Source: a virus
IMG/VR virus record: IMGVR_UViG_3300025137_000010
Span: 1 to 33,276 of that record
DNA length: 33,276 nucleotides
Reading direction: 5' to 3' (one strand)
Shown: positions 13,748 through 22,941 of the stretch, one piece after another
Position numbering within the stretch: the stretch's first letter is position 1
Layout: every line of letters begins with the position of its first letter
The notes under the pieces: model-generated
Told to the model about the DNA's origin: nothing
Database searches by the model: none
Seen by the model: the letters and a program-made list of their open reading frames with translations, nothing else
Made by a program: the position numbers and the translations under genes

Positions 13748-14198
13748 AATTTACTACGTCTGCTTTTTTTGTTAAACTTAATATTTCCATAGTTTGATCG
13801 TTATGGTCATTTAATATAATTGCTCTTTCATCTTCAACGTGTTGTGGCACTTCAATACCTCTATCAATTTTACGAATATAATACCAGTCTGTTTCTTTCA
13901 ATTTACTATAAGTTGTAACGTCTAATTGATTTAATTTACTTTCTTTTAAATGAGGGAGTCCTTCTGACCAAGTTTTTGTCTTTACTTCATAATAATATTT
14001 ATTATCTTCTAAATACAATTCACCTAGCTCCTCTATAGTAGGATCATACTGCGGATCTGCTATTTCATAAAAACCTTCTTCTTCTAACACTTCTGCAGGT
14101 GAACTTCCAAAGCCACCCATATAGTGCTTTTTACCATTCCAAGTAGAAGGTAATTTGTTAAATACTTTTATTTCTCCGTTAATTTCTATTGCTCTCAT
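13734..14198 (-). CDS. Tail-fibre assembly-like protein (154 aa)
   Basis: Soluble mixed alpha/beta protein. The segment LKETDWYYIRKIDRGIEVPQ followed by HVEDERAIIL resembles the C-terminal part of tail-fibre assembly and XkdW-like proteins (an L..TDWY.IR...G..VP pattern then a helix). It sits right after the 1060-aa fibre and before another fibre gene, where such chaperones usually lie. Function is inferred from motif and place. Confidence 0.55.
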   Translation of the reverse strand: MRAIEINGEIKVFNKLPSTWNGKKHYMGGFGSSPAEVLEEEGFYEIADPQYDPTIEELGELYLEDNKYYYEVKTKTWSEGLPHLKESKLNQLDVTTYSKLKETDWYYIRKIDRGIEVPQHVEDERAIILNDHNDQTMEILSLTKKADVVNYELK

Positions 14199-14203
14199 AA
14201 TTA

Positions 14204-17200
14204 TTATGGTGTTGGATCACTTGCGTAAGGTTGTACTGAATACATATAAATTGGATTTGCAGAATCATTAGTACATACTATTTGTATTAAATTATTCGTG
14301 CTTCCATCATAATCAGTAGATCCTACTTTATTAAATGTTGCGTTCGTTTGACTAAATGTTTGGGTATGATTACCTGATAAAATTAGATCAATTACTTGAC
14401 CTTGTTTTGCATTACTAAATGTAAAAGTTGCATTACCGTTTGATGTTGCTGTAAATGTTGTTGCTGCACTAAAATCTAAAGCAAAAGATGATGCAGTACC
14501 TAATGCACTTAATGCAGTATATCTGTTTTCTAGCTTATCAAAAGTTACGTTATTATCTGCTATATGTACTGTGTCTATAGAACCATCTACATACTGATTA
14601 GAATCTACAGAATTTGCTGCCATCATAGAATTTGCAACTGTACCTGTATCACCAGTTCCTACTAAGTTTCCTGAAGCTGTTGGCAATACTAATACTGCAC
14701 TACTTGCAGCACTATGAGGTGCAGCTTTTAATGTTTGATAATGAGCATTACTAACTTCACAATAGAATCTCATTTCTGCTACATTACTTGTACCAGTTCT
14801 AATTTGTATAGATCCATCAGCAATAGTTACACCACCTGATGATCCATTACCACCCATTGTAAATGCGTTTGGCGTTGCAGAAGATAAACTTAATGTTACA
14901 TCACCTGTACCTGCTGAAGCAGTTATACCGTCACCACCTGTTATGCTTTCTACTACATTACTAAGATTAACAGCTACTAAATGTTGTACTTCAATGCTTG
15001 TTCCATTAGGTACGTTTGTATCAAAAGTTAGCGTAGTTCCTGATACTGCGTATGAACTATGTAATTGGTAAACTCCATCAAAATAAACTGATAACTCGTT
15101 TTCGCTACTAGCAGAATTACTTAATGTATATGCTGCAGTACTACCGTTTCCAGTATAAGTATCTATTGCTATTGTGTTTGCTCCCGCTGTCGCTGCTATA
15201 GTTAATGTGTCAGTACCTGCATTTGTAGTTATACTTACATTAGATCCTGCAGCTATAGTTAATGTATCATTTGTACTATCTGCTGCTATTGTTGTCTGAC
15301 CTGATACTGCTATATTACCAAAAGCGTTTGCACCTACAGCTGTGTTTGATATTGTAATTGCACCATCTGCATTTGCTATACCTATACCAGTACCTGCAGT
15401 TAATAATGCGTTTTCAAATATAGAATTTGTATTATCATATATTAATACGTGTCCTGCTGCAGGAGATGTAATTGTTGTGTCTGTTAAATTATTTAAACCT
15501 GCATTTAAACTAAAAGTTGTTCCACCTAAAGCTAATCCTGTTCCTGCACTATAGGTAGTGTTTGTATCTGTAGCTGCTATAGTTAGTGTATCGCTTCCTG
15601 CTGCAGTTGTAAGTGTTACGTTACTACCTGCTGCCATTGTCAATGTATCAGTAGAACTATCTGCTACTAAATCACTTTGACCTGAAACAGATATTGTTTT
15701 AAAACTGTCAGTTTGTGTATCAGTTGCTGCAAAAGTTATAGTATCTGATCCTGCTGCTGTTGTTATAGTAACATTACTTCCACCTACAAGAGTTAAAGTG
15801 TCTGTTGAACTATCAGCTACAACGTCAGTTTGTCCACTTACAGATATAGTTTTGAATGAATCTGTTTGTGTGTCTGTAGCAGCTATTGTAAAGTTCGGAT
15901 AAGTACCACTAACTGCTATATTACTACCTGCTGTTAAAGCAACTGTCTGATCAGGTGCTGAATTTGTTATTGTAAAATTAGGATATGTACCTGATGTTGT
16001 TATTCCAGTACCACCAGTCAATGCAACCGTTTGGTCAGGTGCTGTATTAGCAATCGTTAATGTACCTGCAGCGTCATCATAGGTTTTACTAATTGAAGCT
16101 CCTGCTACAACTAAATTTGCTACTCTATCATCTACTCTTTCGTCTGTAAAATATAAATTAGATCCTTCTGTTAAATTTGCAGTAGTTTTTGTAGCTAATG
16201 CAGTAGTAAATCTTGCTGTTGTGTAATAAAGGTTACTACTACCTTCCCCAATATCATCTGTATCTAATGTAATATTAGCACTACCGTTAAATGATACACC
16301 ATTTATATTTCTAGCTGTTGCTAAAGTTGAAGCTGTGGACGCAGCAATACCTAAACCATCAACATAGGATTTTGTTATATGTGCTTGTACATCTGACGCA
16401 CTTGCACCAGTGTACGTAATAACACCTGTCGAATTATTGTATGCTAAAGATCCATCACCACCTGCGTCTGTTACGCTTATCAATCCTCTAACATCTGAAT
16501 TCGAAGCACCAGTGTACGTGAAAGCACCTGAACTATTATTATAACTAAAACTTCCTAATCCCCCTGCGTCCGTTGCAGATAAATCTGATAAACTTATACC
16601 TGAACCACTATTTGCTATTGTAAAATTTGGGTACGTTCCAGAAATACCAATACCTGATCCTGCAGTTAAACTTACTGTTTGGTCAGGAGCAGCATTCGTA
16701 ATTGTAAAACTTGGATAAGTACCAGTTATAGAAATACTTGTACCCCCAGTTAGTGCCACAGTTTGATCAGGAGCACTATTTGTTAATGTTAAAGTACCTG
16801 CACCGTCATTATATGCTTTTGTAAGTCCAGTACCAACTTGTAATAAAGTATTTACTTGATCATCTACACGTTCATTTGTATAATACTTATTTGTTGCTTC
16901 TGTTATGTCGTCTGTGTCTAGTGAAATATTTGCTGTACCATTAAAGCTAACACCTGCTATTGTTCTTGCAGTTTCTAAAGCTGTTGCAGTCGCAGCATTT
17001 CCTGTTGTAGATCCTGATGTACCACTTACATTTCCAGTTACGTTACCTGTTAAATTACCTGTAATATTTCCTGTTACATTTCCAGTAATTGTTCCACTAG
17101 CTGTTATCGTTCCTACAGATATGTTTGGTGTACCAGTTAAATTAGAAGCTAAACTTGCAGTACCAGTTAAGTTACCAGTAACATTACCAGTTAATGCACC

Positions 17201-17386
17201 TGCAAAAGCATTTGCTGTTATAGTTCCAGTAGCAGTAAGATCACCACCTGTGTTCATACTTAATCCACTACTGTTTCCTGAACCATCTGTAATAGCTTGT
17301 AAAGCTGCTGCTAATGCTCCATTATCTCCAACCTTAATTAAGCTAGGATAAGTGCTACTTATTGAATTTCCAGTTAACGCTGCCAT
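14204..17386 (-). CDS. Long repetitive tail fibre (1060 aa)
   Basis: The longest fibre. N-terminal region (MAALTGNSISSTYPSLIKVG) then GNVTGN/GNLTG repeats, NKYYTNERVDD-type motifs seen in marine phage fibres, several DQTVALTGGT...GTYP.FTI repeats, and two nearly identical 51-aa units (TDTQTDSFKTISVSGQ...) around 15570-15877, with a divergent third. The C-terminal about 100 residues match the 177-aa fibre protein. The protein is beta-rich and probably trimeric, binding the host surface. The upstream 72 bases are A/T-rich without a clear promoter, though TATATAAATA preceded by an A-tract occurs there. Confidence 0.85.
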   Translation of the reverse strand: MAALTGNSISSTYPSLIKVGDNGALAAALQAITDGSGNSSGLSMNTGGDLTATGTITANAFAGALTGNVTGNLTGTASLASNLTGTPNISVGTITASGTITGNVTGNITGNLTGNVTGNVSGTSGSTTGNAATATALETARTIAGVSFNGTANISLDTDDITEATNKYYTNERVDDQVNTLLQVGTGLTKAYNDGAGTLTLTNSAPDQTVALTGGTSISITGTYPSFTITNAAPDQTVSLTAGSGIGISGTYPNFTIANSGSGISLSDLSATDAGGLGSFSYNNSSGAFTYTGASNSDVRGLISVTDAGGDGSLAYNNSTGVITYTGASASDVQAHITKSYVDGLGIAASTASTLATARNINGVSFNGSANITLDTDDIGEGSSNLYYTTARFTTALATKTTANLTEGSNLYFTDERVDDRVANLVVAGASISKTYDDAAGTLTIANTAPDQTVALTGGTGITTSGTYPNFTITNSAPDQTVALTAGSNIAVSGTYPNFTIAATDTQTDSFKTISVSGQTDVVADSSTDTLTLVGGSNVTITTAAGSDTITFAATDTQTDSFKTISVSGQSDLVADSSTDTLTMAAGSNVTLTTAAGSDTLTIAATDTNTTYSAGTGLALGGTTFSLNAGLNNLTDTTITSPAAGHVLIYDNTNSIFENALLTAGTGIGIANADGAITISNTAVGANAFGNIAVSGQTTIAADSTNDTLTIAAGSNVSITTNAGTDTLTIAATAGANTIAIDTYTGNGSTAAYTLSNSASSENELSVYFDGVYQLHSSYAVSGTTLTFDTNVPNGTSIEVQHLVAVNLSNVVESITGGDGITASAGTGDVTLSLSSATPNAFTMGGNGSSGGVTIADGSIQIRTGTSNVAEMRFYCEVSNAHYQTLKAAPHSAASSAVLVLPTASGNLVGTGDTGTVANSMMAANSVDSNQYVDGSIDTVHIADNNVTFDKLENRYTALSALGTASSFALDFSAATTFTATSNGNATFTFSNAKQGQVIDLILSGNHTQTFSQTNATFNKVGSTDYDGSTNNLIQIVCTNDSANPIYMYSVQPYASDPTP
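15570..15877. repeat. In-frame tandem repeat in the long fibre gene
   Basis: Two consecutive 51-codon units encode TDTQTDSFKTISVSGQ(T/S)D(V/L)VA and following residues with few changes. The DNA copies differ mainly at third positions, showing purifying selection after duplication. Boundaries are approximate. Confidence 0.7.
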
Positions 17387-17458
17387 CTTTTTTTAATTTA
17401 GTATTTATATATTTTTTTAATTTTTTTAAATTTTTGTCTTTGATTTTATATTTTCTTA

Positions 17459-17959
17459 TCATAATACCCACCCATTAAATAAATTATCTTTATCAGGGTA
17501 AACGTCTTCATTTGTGTTTGAGTTATACTCTGGAAAATTATCATTATTAAAACTTAAATAATCTATCATTCTTCTTATATAATATTCTGCAAACTCTCTT
17601 TCTTTATTAACTAGATAATCTACTTCTGATTTTGATACGCTTTCAGCATTTTCGCTTACGTGCTTATATACTCCTGCATTTTTTACTTGATATGCAGCAA
17701 ATGGTAGGTAATCCATCATAGCATAATGTATTAATGCAGGTTGCACATAATTATTGACTAATGTCAAATAGTGTCCTGCTAAATCGTTGTTTGTTATTTT
17801 TGTTTCTATTTTTTCATATAATTTTGTACCAAGAAAGTTTTGTATGTGTATTTCTTGCGATATTTTTATATAGGGCAATATTTTATCCACATCTACGTTA
17901 CCGTCTATGATTGTATTTTTCTTTAAGTCCTGTACTTTTATAAATAATACTTGTGCCAT
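17459..17959 (-). CDS. Head-tail connector (DUF6712-like)
   Basis: A 166-aa protein beginning MAQVLFIKVQDLKKNTIIDG with NVDVDKILPYIKISQEIHIQ and FLGTKLYEKI, then a helical middle and an acidic end (SNTNEDVYPDKDN). This matches the DUF6712 pattern of Bacteroidota phages, adaptor-like proteins joining the portal ring to the tail. It starts two bases after the portal gene ends, in the usual order portal then connector. Confidence 0.7.
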   Translation of the reverse strand: MAQVLFIKVQDLKKNTIIDGNVDVDKILPYIKISQEIHIQNFLGTKLYEKIETKITNNDLAGHYLTLVNNYVQPALIHYAMMDYLPFAAYQVKNAGVYKHVSENAESVSKSEVDYLVNKEREFAEYYIRRMIDYLSFNNDNFPEYNSNTNEDVYPDKDNLFNGWVL

Positions 17960-17961
17960 TT

Positions 17962-19731
17962 TTAAAATGCTTTACCTTTCGGTGTTTTAAAATCTTTCTT
18001 TTTATCAAAACCCCTGTTAACCATATCTCTAGGTCTTGTTGCTACTTTTTTATTGTTAGTTTCAGGTGTAAAACCTTCTTGTTTTGCTTTACTAACACTT
18101 GACTTTGATCTAGGATTTTTAGGATCAGGGCTTACTGTTTTACTCATATAAACTCTACGTTCCCAGTAGTGTCTACAAGATCCACCACCTTTATATAACC
18201 ATATATCATAAGTATCTGCTCCACCTTTTCCCCAACCTTTGTTAACTGGCTTACTAGTTAACTGTTGTATATCTTCTTTTCTATATATCTTATTAGCTTG
18301 TACCATTTTTCTACAAAACTCTCTTGTATCACCGTCAAATTCTTGTGGTGCATATTGGTATCTTACTTTATACTTCCAACCTTTTTTATTTTCACCATCT
18401 TGATCACTTTTTGCCATAGGTCTTGCAGATCCAGTAGAAGCTAATTCTAACTTTTTATTTAAGTCATCATCTATGTCATAATCTACTGGTGCTGATTCTA
18501 CTAATTCCCATTCTTCTAAATCTTCTTCTTCTCCTAAAGCAATAAACTCACCTAATGCAGTTACTTCAGATAACTCGTTTTTATCTGTCTCTACTCCTGT
18601 TTCTTCTTCTCTAGTTTCATCATCTACAATATTACCTTCTAAATCTGTAAATTCTAAAGGTTGTAATGTTTTAAAATATAAGTTTAGAGAAATATTATTA
18701 AAAGCTAGTATAGAATCTAATGCGTCTAATATATATTCTTGCTGTACTCTTATTACCATATTATCAAAGAGTATACTTGCTTGTTTTAACTCATCTGCGT
18801 TTGATCCTAAGCCATTATTTCCTGTTCTAATACCTAATAGTAGTGGCGAAGATAATCTGTGTCCTACAAGGATTTTATTTGTAGATTCATCACTTAAAAA
18901 TTGATATTGATTGTGTGCGTCAGATAATTGTACAGGATCTACAGTTGCAGCACTTTCAGAATTGTCATTAAATGCTAATATAAATTTACCAGCGTTACTA
19001 GTTCCACTAAACTTTTCATATATTCTTCTTTCTATTAATTCTCTAGCTTCTTCATCAGGAGTACCATTGTTAAAATTTAATAACATAGTGGGACTTAGTC
19101 CTGTTTGTATATTATTAATATGATAGTTTGCAACTTCTGCTTCTAACTCACAATATGGTAACGCACCTTGATATGTAACTGGTGTGTAGTAAAAATAACC
19201 TGCTCTATATGGTTTAATACACAAAATCTCTATTGCATTATTACCACTACCAAATGCAGGTATTCTTTTTGCTTCGTCTCTAGGTGTATATTTTGACCAA
19301 TCGTGGAAATAATAGAAACCTTTTATCTCACCATTTTTATCAGCTTTTTCTGCACGTAAAGTTTGTACTGGGAAATGTTCTACTTTCACAATTTTACTAC
19401 GGTCTACATTATAGTATACTTGTAATGTAGCTTGTCCTAATAAATAAAAATCAGAACATATTTTTTTTAACTCATCTTTTTTAAATAATGTTACTGCTTC
19501 TGCATAAGCCAATGGCTTTTTATTGCTGTTTGTTGCAGCTAAACCTTTACCGTATATCATTTCAGTTATACCATTAATAATTGCATTATTTGTAGGACTT
19601 CCTTGATATTGGTCTATTAGGAATTGGTAATAATTATTATCTTCACCGTATGCTACAAACTTATCTCGTTTGTTTTCTGTAATCTTTGGTGCTGTATATG
19701 TATTTAAATTTACTACTCTAATTTTGCTCAT
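17962..19731 (-). CDS. Portal protein with extra C-terminal domain
   Basis: A 589-aa protein. The N-terminal ~380 residues (FVAYGEDNNYYQFLIDQYQG, then SPTNNAIINGITEMIYGKGL, later LSSPLLLGIRTGNNGLGSNA) are portal-like: a dodecameric ring at the capsid vertex through which DNA passes. After an acidic linker rich in Glu and Asp (about 375-430), a second domain has FCRKMVQANKIYRKEDIQQL, YDIWLYKGGGSCRHYWERRV and a basic tail. Similar Cys/His-containing tails occur in portal or minor-head proteins of Bacteroidota phages. It overlaps the 143-aa gene by one base. Confidence 0.8.
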   Translation of the reverse strand: MSKIRVVNLNTYTAPKITENKRDKFVAYGEDNNYYQFLIDQYQGSPTNNAIINGITEMIYGKGLAATNSNKKPLAYAEAVTLFKKDELKKICSDFYLLGQATLQVYYNVDRSKIVKVEHFPVQTLRAEKADKNGEIKGFYYFHDWSKYTPRDEAKRIPAFGSGNNAIEILCIKPYRAGYFYYTPVTYQGALPYCELEAEVANYHINNIQTGLSPTMLLNFNNGTPDEEARELIERRIYEKFSGTSNAGKFILAFNDNSESAATVDPVQLSDAHNQYQFLSDESTNKILVGHRLSSPLLLGIRTGNNGLGSNADELKQASILFDNMVIRVQQEYILDALDSILAFNNISLNLYFKTLQPLEFTDLEGNIVDDETREEETGVETDKNELSEVTALGEFIALGEEEDLEEWELVESAPVDYDIDDDLNKKLELASTGSARPMAKSDQDGENKKGWKYKVRYQYAPQEFDGDTREFCRKMVQANKIYRKEDIQQLTSKPVNKGWGKGGADTYDIWLYKGGGSCRHYWERRVYMSKTVSPDPKNPRSKSSVSKAKQEGFTPETNNKKVATRPRDMVNRGFDKKKDFKTPKGKAF

Positions 19732-20162
19732 TAGCTTATTATTATATAGTCATCATCAGGATAACTTGTTGTTTCTGTATATACTCCGTTGTTAATTGTG
19801 TAATAGTCATTGTTTGATTGATCTATTGTTTGATCAGTACAAAATACTTTATCTAAATATACATCATTTTCAGATGAAATTATATTTTCCCAATTTTCTG
19901 TAGCTGCTTCCCATTTAGTTGTAAATTGATTCCACAAAGCACCAATACCTTCTATAATTTTTAAATCATAAAACCTACCTTCTACTAATGTGTATGTAGT
20001 AGATACTGTTGCATTGTCTTTTACTCTTGTTAATGTTACGTTTTGTGTTCTAGTAGTAGTATTAGTGCTGTTATCTCTTATAGATACAGTAACACTTGAC
20101 GGATATGCTCTCGGTGTAAATGTTAATGTTTGTGCAGCAGCACTAGTTGTTAGAATCTTCAT
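19731..20162 (-). CDS. Structural protein upstream of portal (143 aa)
   Basis: Beta-rich protein starting MKILTTSAAAQTLTFTPRAY, with Thr-rich strands (SIRDNSTNTTTRTQNVTLTR) and an acidic Tyr-rich end. Proteins like it lie next to portal or tail genes in Bacteroidota phages and are probably virion components; function unknown. It is the first gene after a terminator and has the A-tract / ATTATATA / ATG late-promoter arrangement, so it opens the portal transcription unit. Confidence 0.65.
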   Translation of the reverse strand: MKILTTSAAAQTLTFTPRAYPSSVTVSIRDNSTNTTTRTQNVTLTRVKDNATVSTTYTLVEGRFYDLKIIEGIGALWNQFTTKWEAATENWENIISSENDVYLDKVFCTDQTIDQSNNDYYTINNGVYTETTSYPDDDYIIIS

Positions 20163-20165
20163 AAT

Positions 20166-20193
20166 TATATAATAAAAAAAAACTTATTTTTTA
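20166..20193 (-). promoter_or_regulatory. Candidate phage late promoter, portal unit
   Basis: TAAAAAATA (20193-20185), 11 nt, ATTATATA (20173-20166), three bases, ATG at 20162 on the minus strand. It begins only a few bases after the T tract of the terminator at 20198-20229. Same architecture and spacing as the copy before the chaperone gene. Confidence 0.65.
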
Positions 20194-20197
20194 CATA

Positions 20198-20229
20198 ATA
20201 AAAAAGGGAGATTATAAAACCCCCCTTTC
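20198..20229 (-). terminator. Rho-independent terminator after the major tail protein gene
   Basis: On the minus strand AAAGGGGGG (20228-20220) pairs with TCTCCCTTT (nine pairs, two of them G-U) across a short A/T loop, followed by a T run. It lies 24 nt after the major tail protein stop and just before the next candidate late promoter. Confidence 0.85.
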
Positions 20230-20253
20230 TAAACACACAAAAACAAAAAACTG

Positions 20254-20826
20254 TTATGCTGTTGGATCTATTTGCGTTGAACTTTCTAACGCAGTAACTA
20301 CCGATCCAGTTATAAATAACGGTGGTATTACTTCCGTTGCAGTAAACGTCAATGTGAAACCACTTAAATCTGCATATGCTGCACCACTAACAATAGTTCC
20401 TGCAGTTAATTCAGCTCCTTGATGGAATCCGATCATAAAATGATTAGCACTATTATCTGTGTCAGGATTAACACTAGAACTCATTACTCTATTGTTGTCC
20501 TGTACTACAATGTGTGGTCTTGCAGCTGCTATTAGTTTTATTTCTTCTTGCGTTGCTGCGTCTAAATGTGTAAACGTCAATTCTAAAGTTGTTTCATAAA
20601 CTGTAGTACCAGTATCTCTTGAACTAATAATGTTAGTTGTCATAGAACTAGTAGCACCTTTTAAGTCATATTGAAAAAATACAGGTGTACCTGATAATGC
20701 AGATATATTTCCTGATGAAATACTTGCAGCACCTAATGTACCGTATTTTGCCATATATACTTTGCCTAATCCACCTACTGATTGTTTACAAGGTATTTTT
20801 CTTCCTGTTGTTAATGTACAAGCCAT
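20254..20826 (-). CDS. Major tail (tube) protein
   Basis: A 190-aa protein beginning MACTLTTGRKIPCKQSVGGL, with VYMAKYGTLG, GTPVFFQYDLKG, a TTVYETTLELTFTHLDAATQ segment and IVSGAAYADLSGFTLTFTAT near the end. This is the pattern of the major tail protein of Bacteroidota siphophages: a beta-rich subunit whose hexamer rings stack into the tail tube. Strong terminators before and after isolate it as its own high-expression unit, as expected for an abundant structural protein. Confidence 0.78.
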   Translation of the reverse strand: MACTLTTGRKIPCKQSVGGLGKVYMAKYGTLGAASISSGNISALSGTPVFFQYDLKGATSSMTTNIISSRDTGTTVYETTLELTFTHLDAATQEEIKLIAAARPHIVVQDNNRVMSSSVNPDTDNSANHFMIGFHQGAELTAGTIVSGAAYADLSGFTLTFTATEVIPPLFITGSVVTALESSTQIDPTA

Positions 20827-20835
20827 ATCTTATTT

Positions 20836-20877
20836 TTTTAAAAAAAAAGGTAGATAGTATAATGCCACCTACCTTTT
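20836..20877 (-). terminator. Rho-independent terminator after the major capsid gene
   Basis: AAAAGGTAG (20877-20869) pairs perfectly over nine bases with CTACCTTTT (20853-20845) on the minus strand, followed by a long T run. It separates the major capsid gene from the major tail gene. Confidence 0.87.
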
Positions 20878-20896
20878 ATTGTTATACAATTATTTA

Positions 20897-21826
20897 TTAT
20901 GAATAAAGAACAATATCAGATCCGATACCGTGCTGTATTCCTGCTGTAAATCTCATTACAACTCTTACGTTTTGAGATCCATCAATGTCTGCCATATCAA
21001 TTACTTTTACTTGGTTTTGATCTGACATTAGACCAGTTCCAAAGAATAAGTTTGATTTTTGAGCAGCTACCATAGTATCACTTGCTAATCCAGAAGCTAA
21101 TATAATTTGTAAACCATCATAACTTAAAGCGTTAGCATTTGAATACCACTGTGTTCCTTTAGAGTCAGTACCTGCAGCACCTAATCCGTTAGCAGCGAAT
21201 CCACCTAATGCTCTAATATAGTTTCTATAAATATTACTAGGTAGATATATAGCTAAATCTTCATTACCATAAACACTTGATGGAATAGCGTCTGCTATTT
21301 TACCAATCTCTGCGATAACGTTTGCTGCAGTACTTGCTTGACCTGCAACATCCACTACATCACCGTCTGCTAGTAGTGTTGTTCTAAATCCATCAAATTC
21401 ACCTGCGTTAGCGTTTGTACCATTCCAAATGTTTTGCTCCATTTTTTGTGCTACCTTATCTGCAACGTGTGCGATTAAAAAGTCACTAAATTGTGGAGGT
21501 AAATTATCAAATGCTGAGTAACCCATTTGTACTGCTTCCCAATCTGATTGGAAATCTTGCTTACATAACTGTAGATTTACTTGAAATTCTTCAGGTTGTA
21601 ATATTCTCTCTGTTAGAGTAAGTGTAGATGTAGGATCAAAGTCACAGCTAGAATTTTTTACAATTCCGTCTGTTGCTACTTTTTTCATTACTTGCTTAAA
21701 CTTTACATTAGGAACTACTGTAATATTTCCTTCAGCTAAAGTTTTACCACTCAATAATGCTGCCGAGATATACTTTCCTGCAAACTCACCTGCATATGTT
21801 GTTGTTAAATTATTAGTTGTTGCCAT
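20897..21826 (-). CDS. Major capsid protein
   Basis: A 309-aa protein (MATTNNLTTTYAGEFAGKYI) with features of HK97-fold capsid proteins of Bacteroidota phages: an N-arm, a long-helix region around VADKVAQKMEQNIWNG, a segment DLAIYLPSNIYRNYIRALGG, and a closing MADIDGSQNVRVVMRFTAGI then QHGIGSDIVLYS. It assembles the icosahedral shell. It is flanked by the decoration-like gene (24 nt upstream) and a strong terminator, and follows scaffold and protease genes, the usual head-module order. Confidence 0.87.
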   Translation of the reverse strand: MATTNNLTTTYAGEFAGKYISAALLSGKTLAEGNITVVPNVKFKQVMKKVATDGIVKNSSCDFDPTSTLTLTERILQPEEFQVNLQLCKQDFQSDWEAVQMGYSAFDNLPPQFSDFLIAHVADKVAQKMEQNIWNGTNANAGEFDGFRTTLLADGDVVDVAGQASTAANVIAEIGKIADAIPSSVYGNEDLAIYLPSNIYRNYIRALGGFAANGLGAAGTDSKGTQWYSNANALSYDGLQIILASGLASDTMVAAQKSNLFFGTGLMSDQNQVKVIDMADIDGSQNVRVVMRFTAGIQHGIGSDIVLYS

Positions 21827-21850
21827 TTTAAATTTTATTATTTATTATTA

Positions 21851-22267
21851 TTATAGTTCCCCTACTGTTATTGATGAAGCTGCGTTACCATTACCTGATA
21901 AATAAAAGCTAGTACCATCACTTGATATATTTACGTGATCTCCAATGCTTTCTGCACCATCTTCAAAAGTTACTTGATCTACTGCGTCAGCTTCTACGAT
22001 TGCACCGTTTACAATCACACCACCGTTTAGAATATCTCTATTGTCAGCAGGTGTTTGTACAACACAATCAGTTGAAAATGCAGCAGCTACGATAAACTTT
22101 GCACTCCATCCTGCTGTAGGAGCAGGTAATGTTACAGTATAACCTGTACCACTTATTAGGAATGTCTTTCCTGAATCTGCAGCAGCTAATGTTGTTGCAG
22201 CAGTTAGCGTTTCTTGTTTAGAGAAAATTCTACTAACGTCATTTGAAATAGTTGTTGTTGTTGACAT
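21851..22267 (-). CDS. Capsid decoration / head-fibre-like protein (138 aa)
   Basis: Small, Ala/Thr/Gly-rich beta protein (FSKQETLTAATTLAAADSGK, FLISGTGYTVTLPAPTAGWS). Proteins of this composition placed just before the major capsid gene in marine phages are usually decoration or head-fibre proteins on the capsid surface. The A-rich leader TTTAAAATG resembles that of the capsid gene. Assignment rests on position and composition. Confidence 0.6.
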   Translation of the reverse strand: MSTTTTISNDVSRIFSKQETLTAATTLAAADSGKTFLISGTGYTVTLPAPTAGWSAKFIVAAAFSTDCVVQTPADNRDILNGGVIVNGAIVEADAVDQVTFEDGAESIGDHVNISSDGTSFYLSGNGNAASSITVGEL

Positions 22268-22286
22268 TTTAAATTGATTTTAATTA

Positions 22287-22910
22287 TTATTTAGTTATTG
22301 CTTGTAATACTCTATTGTAAGTAGTATTCTGATTTGAATTCGTAGCATATCTTGCACCAAGTTTTGTATCTTCTGTTTCAGGAGAATGTTTAATTCCTTC
22401 TGAAGCAGGTTTAGACAATTCTTCTTGCTTTGCCATTTCTTCTTTTTCTTCTTTCTTATCCATCATTTTTTCAATGATTTCGTTTAGTTGTCCCTTAACT
22501 TCTTCCACAGATTCTGCTAAAGCTGTAAGTTCGTCCTTAGTTGCATAATTCATTTCTGATTTTTCTTCTTCTTCTTGAATTGGTGCTTCTTCTAAATTAG
22601 TATCTTCTACTGCAGTATCTGCTGTATCTTCTACTACTTCTGAATTTTTGATTTCTTCAATCATACCTTCTGTTTTAACGATTAATATTCTATTGTCTGA
22701 TAACTCATATTCTCCTATTGGTAAGGGTACATCTTCGTCATCTGTTTTAATAAATACTTCATTACCTGTTTCAAATTTGTCAGCAGATAATACTGTACCA
22801 TTCTCTAAAGTAATTTCTTCTAAAGAAACACTTTCTAGCTTTACGTCTACATTACTAGGATCAACTCCTAATAAAGTTTTGACCTTTGATAATATCTCTG
22901 TAGCATTCAT
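22287..22910 (-). CDS. Scaffold / head assembly protein (207 aa)
   Basis: Acidic protein with a small beta domain at residues about 1-85 (LENGTVLSADKFETGNEVFI, LPIGEYELSDNRILIV), a Glu-rich linker, a coiled coil (TKDELTALAESVEEVKGQLN, about 123-160) and a polar end. The domain order matches head-assembly scaffolds before the capsid gene in Bacteroidota phages. It would guide capsid assembly and be degraded by the prohead protease. The ATG has the ATTATATA box three bases upstream, so it opens the capsid transcription unit. Confidence 0.72.
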   Translation of the reverse strand: MNATEILSKVKTLLGVDPSNVDVKLESVSLEEITLENGTVLSADKFETGNEVFIKTDDEDVPLPIGEYELSDNRILIVKTEGMIEEIKNSEVVEDTADTAVEDTNLEEAPIQEEEEKSEMNYATKDELTALAESVEEVKGQLNEIIEKMMDKKEEKEEMAKQEELSKPASEGIKHSPETEDTKLGARYATNSNQNTTYNRVLQAITK

Positions 22911-22913
22911 AAC

Positions 22914-22941
22914 TATATAATGAATAGAGTAATTTTTTTTA
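22914..22941 (-). promoter_or_regulatory. Candidate phage late promoter, scaffold/capsid unit
   Basis: TAAAAAAAA (22941-22933), 11 nt, ATTATATA (22921-22914), three bases, ATG at 22910 on the minus strand. Same layout as four other copies in this genome. Confidence 0.6.

Noticed and set aside
16905-17351. A 148-aa plus-strand frame opposite the long fibre
   Set aside because: Val/Pro/Leu repeats mirror the antisense of the GNVTGN repeats. It has no promoter or leader and opposes a clear gene.
17387-17458. A sixth late promoter before the long fibre
   Set aside because: TATATAAATA with an A-tract occurs, but the 8-mer and its distance to the ATG do not match the five clear copies.
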